A stretch of 64,000 nt of DNA from Lineus longissimus (lineage: Eukaryota > Nemertea > Pilidiophora > Heteronemertea > Lineidae): NCBI RefSeq assembly GCF_910592395.1, contig NC_088312.1, forward strand, positions 10,228,001-10,292,000, in the 5' to 3' direction. Both the position numbers and the translations under genes were made by a program. Positions 25,901 through 34,514 of this stretch are shown one piece after another; the stretch's first letter is position 1, and the number at the start of each line of letters is the position of its first letter. The notes under the pieces are model-generated. The model made no database searches. It had not been told where the DNA came from and saw only the letters and a list, made by a program, of their open reading frames with translations.

Positions 25901-27705
25901 AAACGACTAAACTTCAGCGTCGATTTTGATTTTTCTTACTTTAATCACCAGGGGGATCAACCCTTAAATTGTTATGAATTTGTGAATGCAAAGAAAGATC
26001 TACGCGTTCTAAAGTAGAGAGGGTGCCTGGATATAATTTTGAGAGCTAAACATGTTGATCTCATCTCTGAATCTATTGCATCATTCACCATCAAATATTG
26101 ATGATCACAATTTCATCCAATCACTTTGCGTACCAAACTAGCTCACCTCCTATTACTGCTCTTCACGATACCAACATAAACAATATTTGCGATCGCATTT
26201 TATCCAAACTCTTTGATTACCTACCGTACTACAATATACCTACCCATAGTCATCCATTCCGAACTAAACCGTCTCGCATGCACATATACAAGGAATACAC
26301 CTTCAAGGCACTCTTCAAGCACGCAAATTCGTGGTCTGTAAAGTTGTGCTGTTGCTAATATCTGAAGATATAGTCTTGAACAATATTGAGTGGAGTGATG
26401 CATCATTAACTAATTTCACAAAATTTCTAGTTCGACTAAAACCTTCAATTCTCTTATTGTATTTTACCTAGCAAACTTGACTTGACTTTTCTAGACTTCC
26501 ATTTCAATCCCACCTACCTGATTTCTATACTATTTGTTGTGCAGTGTTTATGGTCTAGTCAGGTGGTTGAGGTCCAGTTTCTTCTTCAAATATGTGTCTT
26601 ACTGGTGCAGTGTATTTGTTCATTGTTAGATTTGATTAAGTTTCATTTAAGGTAGTGACGGGCACTATAAAAAGTCTTGCGTTCTCATCCGCGAAACACT
26701 AAAAAAGGCAATTTGATATCCGGTTATATGATGGAATAGGAATAAGTCTCAAGTTGGTACCACATTTAACATGTGTAATGATTGGCTAGGCTCTGATTCT
26801 ATCAAGTAATATGGGTAACATATTGTAAACAATATGCTTCTGACAGTAAATGGAATGATTTGTGATTTGATTTGATTTATTTGAAACGATACGGTGAATT
26901 GTCTTCCATTTGCTTAAGTTACTTTCCTCTCTCACTTCTAGTGTGGTTACTGTGGCATTCCTGCCCCATTGGTTCAACGCTATGCTGAGGAGCTCCGGTC
27001 CAATTTGAACGAGGTGGCCCAGAATATGGAGAATATACGGGTTAAGGATGCCAAGGCTGCTGGGATCACTACGGTATGTAAATGAAAATTAGCTGGTGGC
27101 ATTGACATCACAAAGAATCACTTCCATTCACAAAGAACCTAATGCTGGTTTTTGGGGGTGCTTAAAAAACCTATTACAGTAGAACCTCTCTATTAAGGAC
27201 ACCCTCGGGACTGACAAATGCTATCCTTAATAGAGAGGTGTCCTGATTAGAGATGTCAAATTGAATGGAATCAACCAAATTGGGACCAAAACTAGTGTCC
27301 TGAATAGAGAGATTGTCCTTAATAGAGAGGTGTCCGCTAAGGGAGGTTCCACTGTATTTCAAATGACCATATTTTAAACCATATTCCTTTCTATTTCAGG
27401 TTCCCAATGACAATCTTGCTGAAACAGCGTTGAACCCAGTCCATGATGCAAACACTGACTCTTTAAATGATCTGATGACATCCATAGGACTTCCAATGTA
27501 TACCGATCTCTTACTCCAGCACGGCTGTAAATCAGTCGATGTATTTAGAAACTTGCGCGACACAGACTTTAAGGCGTGCGGCGTAACCGACTCTAGTCAT
27601 ATTCGTAAATTAGTTAGCGTGGCTGACCTGTTGAGATTCCGATACGAAGCAAAACTGCAGACGGGGAAAGTTGCAAAAGCATCTATGATAAAAGATAAAG
27701 TGTAG
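13324..27705 (+). CDS. SASH1: SASH1 orthologue (SAM/SH3 scaffold), gene model
   Basis: SASH1 is a cytoplasmic scaffold of the SLY family that links signalling proteins through an SH3 and two SAM domains. Thirteen exons from the ATG at 13324 keep one frame: 13324-13429, 18075-18319, 19627-19750, 21005-21477, 21721-21786, 22239-22349, 22731-22982, 23330-23545, 23736-23831, 23993-24143, 24484-25748, 26942-27073 and 27400-27705. The total is 3543 nt, or 1180 residues, against about 1247 in human SASH1. Visible parts are a basic SLY-type segment (about 37-115), SH3 (about 435-495), SAM1 (about 518-613, interrupted by a 32-residue insert), a conserved EGIDLTQEPY block (about 1022-1032) running into CGIPAPLVQRYAEEL, and SAM2 (about 1098-1160). 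The human N-terminal acidic/coiled region was not found, so the true 5' end may lie upstream. Confidence 0.9.
13875..13945. repeat. (TCTG)n microsatellite
   Basis: About 17-18 near-perfect tetranucleotide units, flanked by gtccg on both sides. Confidence 0.97.
14285..14326 (+). promoter_or_regulatory. CpG-rich promoter-like cluster
   Basis: CCAAT at 14285, an E-box CACGTG at 14292, a CRE-like cgtcacgtc near 14306, and an NRF1-like TGCGCA at 14321 crowd together 20-60 bp before the ATG at 14346. The CpG density here is clearly above the surrounding AT-rich intron. There is no TATA box. Confidence 0.45.
14346..15126 (+). CDS. Nested two-exon unit encoding a 60-residue protein (hypothetical)
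   Basis: Exon 1 (14346-14381) encodes MLWNRSRSVNSE and ends at gag|gtaagt in phase 0. Exon 2 starts at 14980 after gttttgcag, also in phase 0. It encodes 48 residues, including HISKMTKREDRAMTLHIPST, and stops at 15124-15126. AATAAA follows at 15171. The phases do not fit SASH1, so this is a separate unit on the same strand inside a SASH1 intron. I do not recognise the protein. No signal peptide or membrane segment is evident. It lies inside a repeat island, so it may be transposon-derived. Confidence 0.45.
15171..15176 (+). terminator. Polyadenylation signal of the nested unit
   Basis: Canonical AATAAA, 45 bp after the stop codon of the 60-residue unit. Confidence 0.5.
15522..15650 (+). pseudogene. 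Possible transposase N-terminus remnant
   Basis: An ORF of 42 residues begins MDDSKERR, continues with a hydrophobic Ala/Ile/Val helix, then ERRKRRRNNQREYGPGPGSK and a stop. An early helix followed by an arginine cluster resembles the start of Harbinger DDE transposases. The catalytic domain is absent, so this is a fragment. The family call depends mainly on the flanking inverted repeats. Confidence 0.4.
15757..16152. repeat. Innermost MITE (third nesting level)
   Basis: The termini agctgcgcttacaccac and gtggtgtaagtgcggct are inverse copies. Both sides are followed inward by ttggtggNcca motifs. TAT flanks both ends (15754-15756 and 16153-16155) as a target duplication. It is non-coding and rich in short internal inverted motifs such as ttcggcaat and attgccgag. 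Confidence 0.75.
16374..16499 (-). pseudogene. MADF-domain fragment of a transposon ORF
   Basis: On the minus strand the frame reads MSILLRGNN then SEAKLIQEVHQRELLWDPET and DDYHNKH. This is the start of a MADF (Adf-1/SANT-like) DNA-binding domain, in which a leucine-isoleucine helix is followed by a WDPxxxDYxNK-type motif. The remainder of the domain is missing or lies across a lost intron (cct|gtaatt follows). A 159-residue open frame surrounds it, but only this part is recognisable. Confidence 0.6.
18075..18319 (+). CDS. SASH1: SASH1 exon: SLY-type basic segment
   Basis: Acceptor tatctttcag, donor gag|gtaaaa, entry phase 1 and exit phase 0. It encodes EDGEKKKG..LARLFGKKSKQQKR and then SQITMTNDQILEIMLLVKDG. 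This matches the human SASH1 stretch [20 protein letters not shown] in order and spacing. Confidence 0.93.
19627..19750 (+). CDS. SASH1: SASH1 exon: basic linker
   Basis: Acceptor ctaatttgcag, donor actg|gtaggt, phase 0 to 1. It encodes a Lys/Pro-rich, probably disordered linker with FLWFKPKDSPKRKPKQQ. Confidence 0.88.
21005..21477 (+). CDS. SASH1: SASH1 exon: disordered region with an RSQS motif
   Basis: Acceptor tttacctccag, donor tcg|gtaagt, phase 1 to 0. It begins DYEEPPTPDN and carries FQRSQSTDER (R192-S195), a possible 14-3-3 or basophilic-kinase site. It ends in a basic RRLSVIEKIRKLS helix, comparable to the KVKSVKETMRKRMS region of human SASH1. Confidence 0.92.
21721..21786 (+). CDS. 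SASH1: SASH1 exon (22 codons)
   Basis: Acceptor ttaattgcag, donor aag|gtaagc, phase 0 to 0. It encodes HPRRPSESQCSTDDEIPSDK. Being symmetric, it could be skipped without a frameshift. Confidence 0.85.
22239..22349 (+). CDS. SASH1: SASH1 exon (37 codons)
   Basis: Acceptor ctgttttcag, donor gag|gtaagt, phase 0 to 0. It encodes Ser-rich sequence and a basic GIFYRKKKTARTLR stretch. It is symmetric. Confidence 0.87.
22731..22982 (+). CDS. SASH1: SASH1 exon: Ser-rich linker and start of SH3
   Basis: Acceptor gtcattttcag, donor gag|gtaagt, phase 0 to 0. The Ser/Thr-rich ESMGSTSQVSSS region matches the serine-rich stretch before the SH3 in human SASH1. The end, YAGAILAKAVV..TPSPYERG, opens the SH3 at the place of human GRARVHTDFTPSPYDTD. 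Confidence 0.93.
23330..23545 (+). CDS. SASH1: SASH1 exon: SH3 core and first helix of SAM1
   Basis: Acceptor ctgtttcag, donor gag|gttggt, phase 0 to 0. KGDIVQIIDMDQSGMWKG and NKLGTFKFINVEIL are close to human KKGDIIDIISKPPMGTWMG and NKVGTFKFIYVDVL. PKTLEELLRRIGLE starts SAM1. Confidence 0.96.
23736..23831 (+). CDS. SASH1: SASH1 cassette exon inserted in SAM1 (32 codons)
   Basis: The acceptor tattccttgaag is weak and the donor tct|gtgagt strong. The exon is 96 nt, phase 0 to 0, and fully open. It encodes a charged helical stretch with EERQVREKIDSEIEQKPSFH. Human SASH1 has no counterpart. Skipping it gives RRIGLE joined to RLQGMFFLNGYSNLEDF, the same length as the human SAM1 segment. It is therefore probably alternatively spliced, and inclusion would split SAM1 after its first helix. 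Confidence 0.65.
23993..24143 (+). CDS. SASH1: SASH1 exon: SAM1 helices 2-5
   Basis: Acceptor atatattgcag, donor gaca|gtaagt, phase 0 to 1. FFLNGYSNLEDFSQIDED..LNDLLITDPETRGKILTAAE matches the human SAM1 [37 protein letters not shown]. Confidence 0.96.
24484..25748 (+). CDS. SASH1: SASH1 long exon: disordered Ser/Pro-rich region
   Basis: Acceptor ttcttcttccag, donor gacact|gtaagt, phase 1 to 0, 1265 nt. Most of it is low-complexity and Ser-rich. It contains TGSDSGCVDTEG (human has PRDSGCYES at this point), a Pro-rich KRGPKPTLPKR, and two more RSQS motifs (about R821 and R966). It ends in LEQLLCAKLEMEGIDLTQEP, the conserved block before SAM2. Confidence 0.95.
26942..27073 (+). CDS. SASH1: SASH1 exon: CGIP..VQRYAEEL block
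   Basis: Acceptor tctcacttctag, donor acg|gtatgt, phase 0 to 0. CGIPAPLVQRYAEELRSN and VAQNMENIRVKDAKAAGI match human CGIPEALVQRYAEDLDQP and VAANMDQIRVKQLRKQH. Confidence 0.96.
27175..27356. repeat. TACAGTAGAACCTC MITE, copy 2 (intact ends)
   Basis: It begins tacagtagaacctctctatt and ends gggaggttccactgta, inverse of each other. The internal gacaaatg and ccaaattggg segments match the other copies in reverse order, so this copy is flipped relative to 12815. It lies in the last SASH1 intron, 43 bp from the final exon. Confidence 0.85.
27400..27705 (+). CDS. SASH1: SASH1 last coding exon: SAM2
   Basis: Acceptor tctatttcag, entry phase 0, stop tag at 27703-27705. LNDLMTSIGLPMYTDLLLQH and SSHIRKLVSVADLLRF match human WLISIGLPMYAGTL..RHIRKLLSAARLFKL. 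About 25 residues with a Lys-rich end follow SAM2. Confidence 0.96.
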   Translation, partial: VPNDNLAETALNPVHDANTDSLNDLMTSIGLPMYTDLLLQHGCKSVDVFRNLRDTDFKACGVTDSSHIRKLVSVADLLRFRYEAKLQTGKVAKASMIKDKV

Positions 27706-29200
27706 TCAGGTCATTGGCCAACAGGGTGTTCCAAAATAAACCGATAGCTGGGAAGTTACAGTTAATTTTGGAACAGATTGTGGGCCGATGACAGATTTTC
27801 TTTCCATACTGGGCTGTTCGTGGTGTGTGGGATTATGGGAAAGAGGGAACAGGGGGAACTGTACCATGAAAGTGCACTTGACATGTTCGTTTCTATCTTA
27901 CGTGAAGGACGTTGGCTCGTTGTCTCTCTTCTCGTGGATTATGGTAATGATTCACTAGACAAACAGCCCAGTATGTTTGAATCATCTTTTTAAACAATTT
28001 AAAATTTTATTTTCTGTATGTGCCATTTAGAAATTTCTTGTCATACGTTTAGGAGGATACGAGGGCTAATTGATCGATTCTAAAGAGTCATGCCTTCCTC
28101 AAAACAAGGTCTTTATTCCTGTGTTGTTCAACTGTAATGCATTGGGATGATAGCTTTTCCAGGAAACTTGGCAATGTTCATGACTAAAAGTTTGGCACAG
28201 ATCTGTTTATAATTTGAAGGGGGCACCAAGTGAAGATATTTGAAGAATATTAACACCAAGTGAAGAATATTAACAGTATGTGTCAAATTTTAGGAATTGA
28301 TGTAAAAAAATCATGATGAAAATCAATTTAAGCAAATCTTTTCTGCAGTTGTGAATATTTCCAGTTATATAAGCTTTGTCCCAGAATTGTTTTGATACGC
28401 CATCATTTTCTAACCCAAGCATAAGGTTGAGTTAGCATATTCATTTGAACCGAATTGCAGCTGGCAGTGGCCATCGTGACTGACGCCTTCAGTTTTACTA
28501 TGCATTTATTTCATGAATCTGCCATTGGTTTCCGTGTATGATTTCATATGGGTGTCACCCTTTAACAAGAATGAGTTGACGTATGCAGTTTATTGCAAAT
28601 CCTTGTACCACAAGCTAAGCGGAGTACCTGGAAGTGGGGTCCCCCCCTTCCTGATACCTTGCAATTGACATACCATTGTGTCTTTGATATTGACTTCACG
28701 CAGAAATGCAATTGGCAGTCTCAGAGGAATGTGTTTACCTAGTGGTGTAGTTTTGATGTAAAGGGATATTGCATGTAGGTAAATTGGTACATTCTGCAGC
28801 CTGGTTATAGTAAAGCGTTGTAATGATATGTCTTGGATACGAATTCATTGATTGATACAGGGTTGGGTTTGTGTTAGTGTAAAAAGGTTCAAATTATGCA
28901 ATAATTTATTTTTAATATCTTCATGTGTCAAAGACCATATTGTGTATAGTTTCATAGGGGCAAACAACTGTTTGCTTTATTTTCAGTCAATTCCTATTTG
29001 ATATTGGTCACCGCCAAATCAGCTTTTCATGGTTTTCAATTAGTATGGGGCGATTCATTTATTTAGTACATAGTTTCGGATTTTTCAGTCCCCCCACACC
29101 TGTGTGGACCTATGCGCAAAATGGACCTAAAATATACAATTCCTGGTTCCCTTGTTGCGTACATGTACATGTATGTACTAAATGAATGACTATTCTATAT
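27706..29200 (+). other. Probable SASH1 3' UTR and intergenic DNA
   Basis: AATAAA occurs at 27735, very close to the stop, and I saw no other canonical signal before 31329. The 3' end of the transcript therefore cannot be fixed. No coding exon is supported here. Confidence 0.4.
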
Positions 29201-29205
29201 CTTAC

Positions 29206-29327
29206 CTTCTGATAGGCGATTTTGGTCTTATTGGGGCAGGATACTGGTAGTTTGGTCCCTCTGGCTTCTTTAGGAGAGCCAATCCACTCGGATTGGTCAT
29301 AATCTATCAACCTTCTTGAGTGTACCT
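29206..29327 (-). CDS. Orphan candidate exon on the minus strand
   Basis: Read on the minus strand, atatctttgcag is followed by 40 open codons of coding-like composition (EVHSRRLIDYDQSEWIGSPK, then TKLPVSCPNKTKIAYQK) and a clean aag|gtaaga donor. Phase is 1 to 0. No partner exons were found on this strand. It may be a repeat-derived open stretch or part of an antisense transcript. Confidence 0.3.
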
Positions 29328-29403
29328 CTGCAAAGATATCTTGTTTTGCAAAATAATCTGATGCAAAATAGTCACTCTTAAGCTCTTTTATAAAGACTTT
29401 AAC

Positions 29404-29597
29404 GACAACTACCAATGGAATTTTGAAAAAAAGTAATTTACCCTTTCCATACATACCTTAATTCTTTAGTTCCCATAGCCGTTTTTACCTGTCATGGTTG
29501 ACAACTACCAATGGAATTTTGAAAAAAAGTAATTTACCCTTTCCATACATACCTTTATTCTTTAGTTAACATAGACGTTTTTACCTGTCATGGTTCA
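29404..29597. repeat. 96-bp direct tandem duplication
   Basis: Two near-identical copies (29404-29499 and 29500-29597) start gacaactaccaatggaattt. They differ by only a few bases, so the duplication is recent. Confidence 0.95.
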
Positions 29598-29599
29598 CA

Positions 29600-31380
29600 T
29601 TGTATCAATCTTGTGTGAATGCTGAATGGTTAAAAAGACATTTAAAAAGTGAAGACAGTCCATAATCGTTCACATGTACGGTTTGAATGAAATGCTTTCT
29701 CTGTGTGTCGTGAACAGGCTAAGTCATGACACAAGGAAATGTATCATCTTTGTAAACTCGGTCTATAGGTGGGCGACAGGCCATCCAGAATATTGGTGAA
29801 AGTTTCATGTTTCGTGCATGGGGTTGATGTGTCTGTTTGGGATTCTCAGTGCGCTTCCTTTTCTTTTGGTGCAGAGTCAGCTATTTCGCTTGACTACATG
29901 TCAGGTCTGCTTTTATCTAGCTTTATCTTTCGTATTATAAATGCTGCTAAGTTCCTTCCAGATTTTCCATGTAATGTATTCAAGTTTTAGCACAATTAAC
30001 ATGGGCATGGATTGTGCTCTTATTAATTGATTATTCAAGACAGTCATATCTTACAGAAAGATAGTGTGCGACATGCTAAAAAGTCTCATTCGAATTTACA
30101 TAGACTTACCTAACACGTGTCGTTTCAAAAATAACTTTGTCGATGCAGGAATCATGAGCATGTGTGACTTTCGAAGTTTTCCTTGTTCTACCTGTACATT
30201 AAGCCTTTCCAGCTGTGAAGACTGGTTATGACTTCCAGATATTTGCAAAGGGACTGATTCAGAAGAACATTTACTAGTTCTAGATGATAAAATATTTCGA
30301 CTCTTTCACCATGACTAGTGCTTTGTGAAAGGTTAGAATCTATCTTATCCCCTTAACTCAATGGTTACCCCTGTTGCTGAAATTGAGTTAGTGCTGGCCA
30401 AGCAGTGACCTTAATTAGTTATATGCCTTACCATCTTAAAATATGACAGGTGGTAGTAGCCACTTCTGTATGCTCCTCCCAGTTTGACAAATGTTATTTC
30501 TGTGTTGGTCCCTTTGAGATATCGATCAAATTCTTCCATTTACTCCAATTTCTTTTGTCATAGGGTGGTAGTCTGCCTGTTTGTCCTTGCTTTGGTGTAT
30601 GCATGGCAATTCACGTTACAGTCATGAAAAGTGAATGGGAAACTCGGGGGTTGAATTGAAGAGATTGCTGTAAGCTTCCTACTCTACAGGGCAAGGGTGT
30701 AATCAACAATTTGTGCATGACTCCGAGCTTCAAATCAAGACGCAGCATAAAATAATAAGCAACTGACTGTGTTTCTGAACTTTTTTTATTGCTTAGTGAT
30801 CCTGGTTATTCATGATTGTTTAACTGGTAATGTGATTTTATCACAATTGGAGAGGTCTGCAGAAACATACCGTACTCATCATTTACACCAGATGTCATTC
30901 ATCCGTTGGATGCACTTTATCCTTACGGGCCTATTCTTATACTGTACCTTCCTCATTTTAAAAATTGGATTGGATTAACAGACAAACTGTACATGTGTGG
31001 GATTTTTCAGGCAACATACATCTTTAACAGTCACACCACAGAGTCAGACAACTATGCTCCCTTGCAAAGAATGAAAGGGAAAGTATGAACCCAAACAGCC
31101 TATTATACCTGTTTTTATTGTCAAGATGAAAATATCCTATTTGCAAAGTTGCACAGACCCTGAAAGATGTTAGTTACAGACTTACCGGTACTCACTGTAA
31201 ATGGTAAAGAATGGGCAGGTGCCGGAACCATATCTTTAGGAGGCTGATTCCCTGTATCTTTTGTCATTCACCTTCTTCAGATTATGGATGTAGTTTCCAT
31301 GTGTACATGCAAAATATCATACGAAAACAATAAATGTTGAAGATATCTTTAAACACTTCTTATTCTTATTTCTTTCTCAG
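29600..31380. other. No gene recognised
   Basis: AT-rich intergenic sequence with short ORFs. Nothing is supported on either strand. Confidence 0.4.
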
Positions 31381-31446
31381 GTATTTCAAAATTTCTGAAG
31401 ATTGGAAGGTCTAGAATTCGAGCTGGAGGTGACTTCAAAAGTCCAG
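31381..31446 (+). CDS. Orphan candidate exon A
   Basis: The acceptor tatttctttctcag is strong and the donor ccag|gtacaa acceptable. It is 66 nt, phase 1 to 1, open as ISKFLKIGRSRIRAGGDF and KSP. It joins in phase to candidate B at 33464. No start exon was found. Confidence 0.3.
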
Positions 31447-31589
31447 GTACAAGCATGGGCTTTAAGAATAGTAGGCCTATTCCTACTCATACATGGGATC
31501 AAGACTTCCTAAAAACAAGATGAATATGAAAAAAGATAAATGGACACAATGCACAGTAATCCTCTCCGACTGAGCTTAGTGTAGCACAG

Positions 31590-32290
31590 TAGGAGACAAA
31601 GTCACAACCTACCAGTCGAGCAGTCCAAACATTTGGCCTGATGTCTCCAAAAATATAGGGAAAAGGGCTTATAGTATTCCGTAGACTGACATGTATGCTC
31701 AAATAGGGGGAGGGGGTCAGAGACAAAGTCACAGCTACCTGACAAGCAGTCCCAGCATTTTTGCCTGACATTTCCAATGTATGCTCTCTCTAATGGGGGA
31801 AGTGTCCCAGCATTTGGCCTGATGTTTCCAAAAATATAGCAAAAGGGCTTATAGTATTCAGTAGACTGACATGTATGCTCAAATGGGGGGGGGGAGGGGG
31901 GGTCAGAGACAAAGTCACAACCTCCTATACGGGCAGTCCCAGCATTTTGGCCTGACATTTCAAACGTATGTTCCAGTGGCGGAGGGATCCCAGCATTTGG
32001 CCTGTTTACAAAAATGTAGGGAAATGGGCCTAATAGTATTCAGTAGACCGACATGTATGCTCCAATGGGGGAGGGAGTCAGAGACAAAGTCACAACCTCC
32101 CAGACGAGCAGTCCCAGCATTTTGGCCTGAAATTAAAAATGTATGCGTCAATGGGGGGAGGGGTCCCAGCATTTTGTCTGATGTTTCCAAAAATATAGGA
32201 AAATGGGCCTAATAGTATTCAGTAGACCTACATACTCCAATGGGGGGGGGGGGGGGGGTCAGAGACAAAGTCACAACCTCCCAGACGAGA
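31590..32290. repeat. Imperfect ~180-bp tandem array
   Basis: About four monomers are marked by gacaaagtcacaacc (31591, 31722, 31908, 32083, 32263), cccagcattttggcctga and agtattcagtagac. Each monomer has two cagcattt half-motifs and an expanding G-run (up to 17 G near 32241). Open frames here are by-products of the repeat. Confidence 0.9.
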
Positions 32291-33010
32291 CAGGTCTGTG
32301 GTGCGACACCTATGGTATCGCCCTCTATTATCAGATTTCACTCCAAAAATTCGACACCGGAAAAGGTGACGTCAGCAAAACCTGTGTACAAAACTACACA
32401 TTGGTGGGAGGAGATGAAAATTTTCTTGCAAAAATTCTCATAATTTCTGCTCATAAAATCTTTTTCCGGATCCATTTCGTTTTCAAGAGTGCGTAAGTAT
32501 ATTATCAATAATGTTTCTGACGTCCCTAAATTGTAAATATATTGAGTCATCTTCGAAATAAGGTGTTTTATGTGTTTATTGGAGTGCTGCTGGCTGCGCC
32601 CAGCATCATTTCAACTACACTAGCTCTATCTGGATACATTGTTTCATCAGATTCAGAGGGTGTCAGTTGCACCAATCGTCCAATGTGTGTTGCGTGCACT
32701 AGGCCTAGCACTTCAGCAGTGGGCCGACAGTTTACTTGGTTTGGGTCTGCTGCTTTGCACATCAAGAAGTAAGATAAGATAGATGATGCATGTAGAGACA
32801 GAGAGAGAAAATCAAATGAGAAAAGCAGCAATAAATTTGGGTGTGCCTAATCTGTGGATGCATTGCATTGCAAGAGAGGTTCTACTGTATTACGACGAGA
32901 GTCAATTGCCCCTATTTTATTTCCCTGACTCCTCTAACACCACACAGTATTTGCCATTGTAAGAACCCAAATTCAACACTTGAAAGGCGTGCTCGCAGCT
33001 TACATAGTAA

Positions 33011-33192
33011 TACAGTAGAACCGCCCTTAGCGGACACCTCTCTATTAAGGACAACCTCTCTATCAAGGACAATAGTTTTAGTCCCAAATTGGTTGTTTCC
33101 ATTCAGTTAACCTCTCTTATCAATCAGGACACATCTCTATTATGGACAGCACTTGTCAGTCCCAAGGGTGTCCTTAGTGAGGCATACTGTAG
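33011..33192. repeat. TACAGTAGAACCTC MITE, copy 3
   Basis: Runs from tacagtagaaccgcccttag to ggcatactgta, with the shared centre cccaaattggttgtttccat. It lies between the orphan candidate exons A and B. A solo end (agaggttctactgta) also occurs at about 32876-32890. Confidence 0.85.
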
Positions 33193-33463
33193 TAGGATAG
33201 GCATGGTTGATGGTGTGTTCAGATATTCTCCTTTCATTGCAAGTTAATACCATATTTCCAAGCAAATTCCAGTGCCAGTGACGAGTCTAAGCTCTAGTTG
33301 AAGACCAGTTTGATACAGCTATACAAAATTTACATAAGCTTCCCCATACGATGGATTGGGCTGATGGAAAATCAAAAAAGACAGTCATGACAGAGGAGTC
33401 CCACCTTCACACGTATAATCTTAGTTGATTTTAATATATGAAACCTTTCCTATTCCCTTCCAG

Positions 33464-33585
33464 TGACATTCAAAGTCAGTAGTTATTACTCTCCTCGACT
33501 GTCATCCAGTATTTTTCAATTGCCAAAAATAGGGTCAAGTGGACACTTCATTGTCGTTGGCATGAACTCTATAAACTTGAATTGA
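33464..33585 (+). CDS. Orphan candidate exon B (terminal)
   Basis: A strong acceptor (tttcctattcccttccag) is followed, in phase 1, by 40 open codons (TFKVSSYYSPRLSSSIFQLP, then KIGSSGHFIVVG) and a stop at 33583-33585. It is phase-compatible with candidate A. No family was recognised. Confidence 0.3.
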
Positions 33586-34323
33586 CGATCAGTAATCAGG
33601 AAAACCCATATTCTAACATGACTGTTGGGAGACACTAATTGACCTACAGATGATCGATTGTTATCTTATGAAGTACATTCTTCTACAATGCTTCTGTGAG
33701 GGCATCACTGATGCATTTAGGAAGAAAGAATTTGGAGGGGTATTTGTCGGCTCTTGAGTTGTTTAAGCAGTAGGCCCCTAGTTGGAAGTCCTGAACAAAA
33801 TGTTTTTTACTTGAGGATTGTCTTGGACTTTAAACTCATTCTTGACCCTTACTTGATGACCTCTTAAAGTTTCTAAATTGGTGAACCTGCATCATCACAG
33901 CATTTCCTTTGAGATATCCTGCTTATGATTGTCGTAAAAATATAAGGACACGTCAACCTTATATCTTTGCTTTGATGCATCATGTGTATTTTAAGAATTA
34001 TCATGGCCTTCCTCAATTTCAGATTACCCGCTGTGAACTAGGTCCTGTGGCAGAGATATGTGCCACGCTGACTTGAGGCACCGAGTAGATTTGTTTACAG
34101 CAAAAACATGGCCTGATACCATGAAAATGAACCACTAGAAAAGTAAACATCTGATGGATTATGATCAGTGTTGTCATGACCTGGATCCGCTTTACCTGCA
34201 TCAGGATGTGGACATGTAAAAGCCATCATTCATATAAGCCTGACAAATGAAGTGGTCGTACCAGAACTAACCAGTCCAATGTTCATGTACGAAAGCAACT
34301 TGAGCAACCTTGGTTCATTGTAG

Positions 34324-34512
34324 GTGAGTAGTAGATTTTATGCTTGGAGTTGGACTCGGTTGGTACAATGAATTTGGAACTTGCTCTGCTATGGTTACAT
34401 GAAGAATCAACTTGATAAAACATCCAACTGGACTGATTGTGACATGTCTTCACATATCAACATTATTTGCCAACCATGATTATCTTATATTTTTTCCTCT
34501 CCTTTAATACAG
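34324..34512 (+). other. Putative 5' UTR intron of the CUB-sushi gene
   Basis: A strong donor (tgtag|gtgagt) lies 189 bp before the acceptor cctttaatacag at 34512. A non-coding first exon ending at 34323 would fit. The transcription start is not visible. Confidence 0.5.
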
Positions 34513-34514
34513 CG

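Noticed and set aside
31590-32290. Several overlapping ORFs of 70-118 residues
   Set aside because: All fall within the ~180-bp tandem array and repeat the same peptide scraps on both strands.
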